Part shown: positions 6,100-7,879 of the stretch, one piece after another
Numbering within the stretch: the stretch's first letter is position 1
Layout: every line of letters begins with the position of its first letter
The notes under the pieces: generated by a model
Database searches by the model: none
What the model saw: the letters and a program-made list of their open reading frames with translations, nothing else
Told to the model about the DNA's origin: nothing
Translations under genes and position numbers: made by a program
NCBI GenBank assembly: GCA_001771975.1
Contig: MERE01000127.1
Location: forward strand, 1 to 7,879
Length of the DNA: 7,879 nt
Direction: 5' to 3'
From: Betaproteobacteria bacterium RIFCSPLOWO2_02_FULL_68_150
GTDB taxonomy: Bacteria; Pseudomonadota; Gammaproteobacteria; Burkholderiales; SG8-39

Positions 6100-6123
6100 C
6101 GCGTCCTTAGCGCCTGAGCCATC

Positions 6124-6702
6124 ATGGACAACCTGCTCATCCTCTCGCTCGACAGCCACGGCGTGCCGCACCGCTGGATCAGCTGGCAGCAGGCCTGCTT
6201 CTACTACGCCAAGAACCTGGTCGCCTGGACGCTCGGCGACAAGACCTTCACCTTCTACGGCGGCATTTCGCGCTATACCGGGGCGCGCTCGAGCATCACG
6301 GCGCACTCGATCGTCGCCATCAAGGGCAAGGCGCATGCGGCCAGGGGATTCCATCAGGTGCCGCCGCTCAACAACCGCGAACTGTTCCGGCGCGACCGCC
6401 ACATGTGCGCCTACTGCGGCGGCGAGTTCGGTCACTTCCGGCTGACGCGCGACCACATCACGCCGCTGTCGCGCGGCGGCCGCGACACCTGGATGAACGT
6501 GGTGGCCGCGTGCCGCCAATGCAACGGGCACAAGCGCAACCGCCTGCCGGAAGAGTCCGGCATGCAGCTGCTGTATGCGCCCTACGTGCCGAACAAGGCG
6601 GAATTCCTGATCCTGACCAACCGGCGCATTTTCGCCGACCAGATGGAGTTCCTGAAGCAGCACGTGGCGGCGCACTCGCGGCTGGTGCTCGCGCCTGCCT
6701 GA
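6124..6702 (+). CDS. HNH endonuclease family protein
   Basis: The 192-residue protein carries a complete zinc-supported HNH (beta-beta-alpha-metal) nuclease domain in its centre. The first zinc knuckle is CAYC (Cys95, Cys98), then RDHITPLSRGG (109-119) with Asp110-His111 as the HNH core and catalytic His111, then Asn125 in WMNVVAAC, and the second knuckle CRQCN (Cys130, Cys133, Asn134) with His136. All key residues are present. The flanks are unusual for a homing or restriction enzyme: an N-terminal 80-residue region (ILSLDSHGVPHRWISWQQA) and a C-terminal tail (APYVPNKAEFLIL) that look like a dedicated architecture of a chromosomal protein of this class. Its target and role are unknown. It overlaps the next gene by 8 bases; the operon ends in a DNA-repair glycosylase, which hints at a DNA-related job. 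Confidence 0.9.
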   Translation: MDNLLILSLDSHGVPHRWISWQQACFYYAKNLVAWTLGDKTFTFYGGISRYTGARSSITAHSIVAIKGKAHAARGFHQVPPLNNRELFRRDRHMCAYCGGEFGHFRLTRDHITPLSRGGRDTWMNVVAACRQCNGHKRNRLPEESGMQLLYAPYVPNKAEFLILTNRRIFADQMEFLKQHVAAHSRLVLAPA

Positions 6703-7708
6703 GTTCTGGCGCAATAGCGGTTACCGGCTCCTCGCGCGCGACGCGGCAGGGCGCCTGCGCGTCAGCGACGATTTCCTGCGCGCCTACTTCCTGCGGCCCG
6801 AGATCCATCCGGTCGACGAATCCTGCACCGCCGAGCGCGCGCTGCATGCGGCCCTGATGCACCAGCCGCGCCGCGCCGTGGCCGGCGGCGAACTCGAGGC
6901 GATCGCGGACGCCGACGCGCGCGACAACTACCGCCTCCTGCTCGGCTTTCGCGACCGGCTGCTTGCGGCGGGAACACTCGAGGCGTGCTACGCGGGTCTG
7001 TTTCTCGGCGCGCGCGTGGACGTGCCGCCGCTGTTCATCGACCAGCTCGTGCACGTGATCCTGCGCAATATCCTCGACGCCCGGGCCGACCCGCTCGAGG
7101 CGCGCGCCGCGGAGCTGTTCTTTCGCGAGCACAAGGCCACGCTTCGCGACGGCCACGTCCTGCTGGCCGATCGCGAGACCGTCGACCGGCACGCCTCGGG
7201 CTCGCGCTTCGGCAGCCTGGGGCGGCTGATCGTAGAGGCCGAAGGCTCGATCGCGAGCGTCGAACTCGACGTGCTCGATCGCGCCAATGCGGCGCTCTAC
7301 TGGGAGCGCGAGTCGCGGCACGATACCGTGATCGGGCTGGGCCACGGCCAGGCCGCGCTCGATGCCCTGGCCCGGGTGATCGAGGCGTGGATCGCGCATT
7401 TCTTCGACACCGAGGTGAGCGTGCAGCCGCTGCGCGCGATCGAGGAGAGGCGCTGGGCCTGGCACATCGGGCTCGACGCGGAGTCGAACGCGATCCTGAA
7501 CGACCTGTGGCGCGGCGAGGAAGTCGAGCCGGGTCGCCTGCGCCGCATCCTGGCGCTGTTCCGCATGGATTTCTCCGCTGCCGGCCTGCTGCGCGCGGAA
7601 GTCGCCGGCCGCCCGGTGTATCTTGCCCTCTCGGCCAACGAACGGGACGAGGTGCGTTTGAAGCCGCAGAATCTGCTCATCAATCTGCCGCTGGCGGCGC
7701 GCTCGTGA
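6695..7708 (+). CDS. DUF6352-like protein of unknown function, probable CTG start
   Basis: The product is 337 residues if translation starts at the CTG at 6695. It resembles cytoplasmic proteins I know as DUF6352 (family number from memory), whose N-termini read like M-P-(D/E)-F-W. Here CTG CCT GAG TTC TGG gives exactly PEFWRNSGYRLLARD, followed by LRVSDDFLRAYFLRPEIHPV and ESCTAERALHAAL. These 54 codons precede the first ATG (6857) and contain no ATG, GTG or TTG; a stop lies just upstream (TGA near 6651). Later conserved-looking parts are VPPLFIDQLVHVILRNILD (110-128), RWAWHIGLDAES (about residue 250) and the C-terminus LKPQNLLINLPL. No signal peptide or membrane segment. It overlaps the HNH gene by 8 bases and the glycosylase gene by 4, so coupled translation is likely. 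Function unknown. Confidence 0.83.
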   Translation: MPEFWRNSGYRLLARDAAGRLRVSDDFLRAYFLRPEIHPVDESCTAERALHAALMHQPRRAVAGGELEAIADADARDNYRLLLGFRDRLLAAGTLEACYAGLFLGARVDVPPLFIDQLVHVILRNILDARADPLEARAAELFFREHKATLRDGHVLLADRETVDRHASGSRFGSLGRLIVEAEGSIASVELDVLDRANAALYWERESRHDTVIGLGHGQAALDALARVIEAWIAHFFDTEVSVQPLRAIEERRWAWHIGLDAESNAILNDLWRGEEVEPGRLRRILALFRMDFSAAGLLRAEVAGRPVYLALSANERDEVRLKPQNLLINLPLAARS

Positions 7709-7879
7709 AGCCTGCGTACTGGGAGCGGGCGAAACGGGCGCTCGCGCGCAGCGACCCGGTGATGGGCGCGATCATCCTGCGCTACCCGCGCATGCATCTG
7801 GTCTCGCGCGGCGACGCCTTCCAGACGCTCGCGCGCTCGATCGTCGGCCAGCAGATCTCGGTCAAGGCGGCACAGTCGG
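7705..7879 (+). CDS. AlkA-type DNA-3-methyladenine glycosylase (N-terminal part, runs off window)
   Basis: Fifty-eight codons are visible from a GTG whose last bases overlap the preceding stop (GTGA, 7705-7708). The sequence MKPAYWERAKRALARSDPVM leads into DAFQTLARSIVGQQISVKAA (37-56). FxTLxRxIVGQQISxKAA is the hallmark of the HhH-GPD base-excision glycosylases of the DNA-3-methyladenine glycosylase II group, which remove alkylated bases. The helix-hairpin-helix and catalytic aspartate lie beyond the window. In many Betaproteobacteria such a gene sits close to accA (family knowledge, not visible here). The start is set by the overlap; no separate promoter is seen, so it is likely read from the HNH promoter. 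Confidence 0.9.
   Translation, partial: MKPAYWERAKRALARSDPVMGAIILRYPRMHLVSRGDAFQTLARSIVGQQISVKAAQS

Noticed and set aside
6458..7465. 335-codon minus-strand frame opposite the HNH and DUF6352-like genes
   Set aside because: It covers two well-supported overlapping genes in antisense and shows no motif.
1..7879. Mobile element, phage defence island, CRISPR or toxin-antitoxin system
   Set aside because: No transposase, integrase, repeats with spacers, or terminal inverted repeats were seen; the HNH gene has the look of a conserved chromosomal gene, not a restriction or homing enzyme.

Overview
The window is high-GC, densely coded chromosomal DNA. It most likely comes from a betaproteobacterium of Burkholderiales type. 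The basis is a Bug-family tripartite-tricarboxylate receptor, a DUF6352-like protein and an AlkA-type glycosylase with family-typical motifs; the assignment comes from family knowledge, not from a search. There is no rRNA, tRNA, insertion sequence, CRISPR array or phage gene.

Left part (1-3506, all on the minus strand). The window opens inside a small secreted protein gene whose 5' end is at 224. A tight four-gene set follows, transcribed leftward from 3506: a Bug-type periplasmic receptor, a ModA-like solute-binding domain without a signal peptide, a SnoaL/NTF2-like protein and a TesB-like thioesterase. The gaps are 4, 11 and 30 bases, so this reads as one operon. Divergent from it is an IlvD/Edd-family dehydratase (3698-5401). 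The roughly 190-base intergenic region between them holds a strong inverted repeat (3605-3639). Receptor, small fold proteins, thioesterase and dehydratase together suggest uptake and catabolism of a carboxylate or acyl-CoA-linked compound. The substrate cannot be read from the sequence.

Middle part (5402-6065). A 309-base non-coding stretch carries three palindromic elements and a good promoter for an HU-family DNA-binding protein gene (5711-6001). That gene ends at a textbook intrinsic terminator (6029-6065).

Right part (6071-7879, plus strand). A promoter precedes an HNH endonuclease gene. It overlaps a DUF6352-like gene by 8 bases, and that gene overlaps an AlkA-family DNA-3-methyladenine glycosylase gene by 4 bases; the glycosylase gene runs off the window. 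The DUF6352-like gene appears to start at a CTG codon: 54 family-like codons lie upstream of the first ATG and contain no ATG, GTG or TTG.

Most of the window is ordinary. The items most worth a second look are the CTG start, the divergent dehydratase/receptor cluster with its hairpin operator candidate, and a possible pseudoknot over the HU ribosome-binding site.
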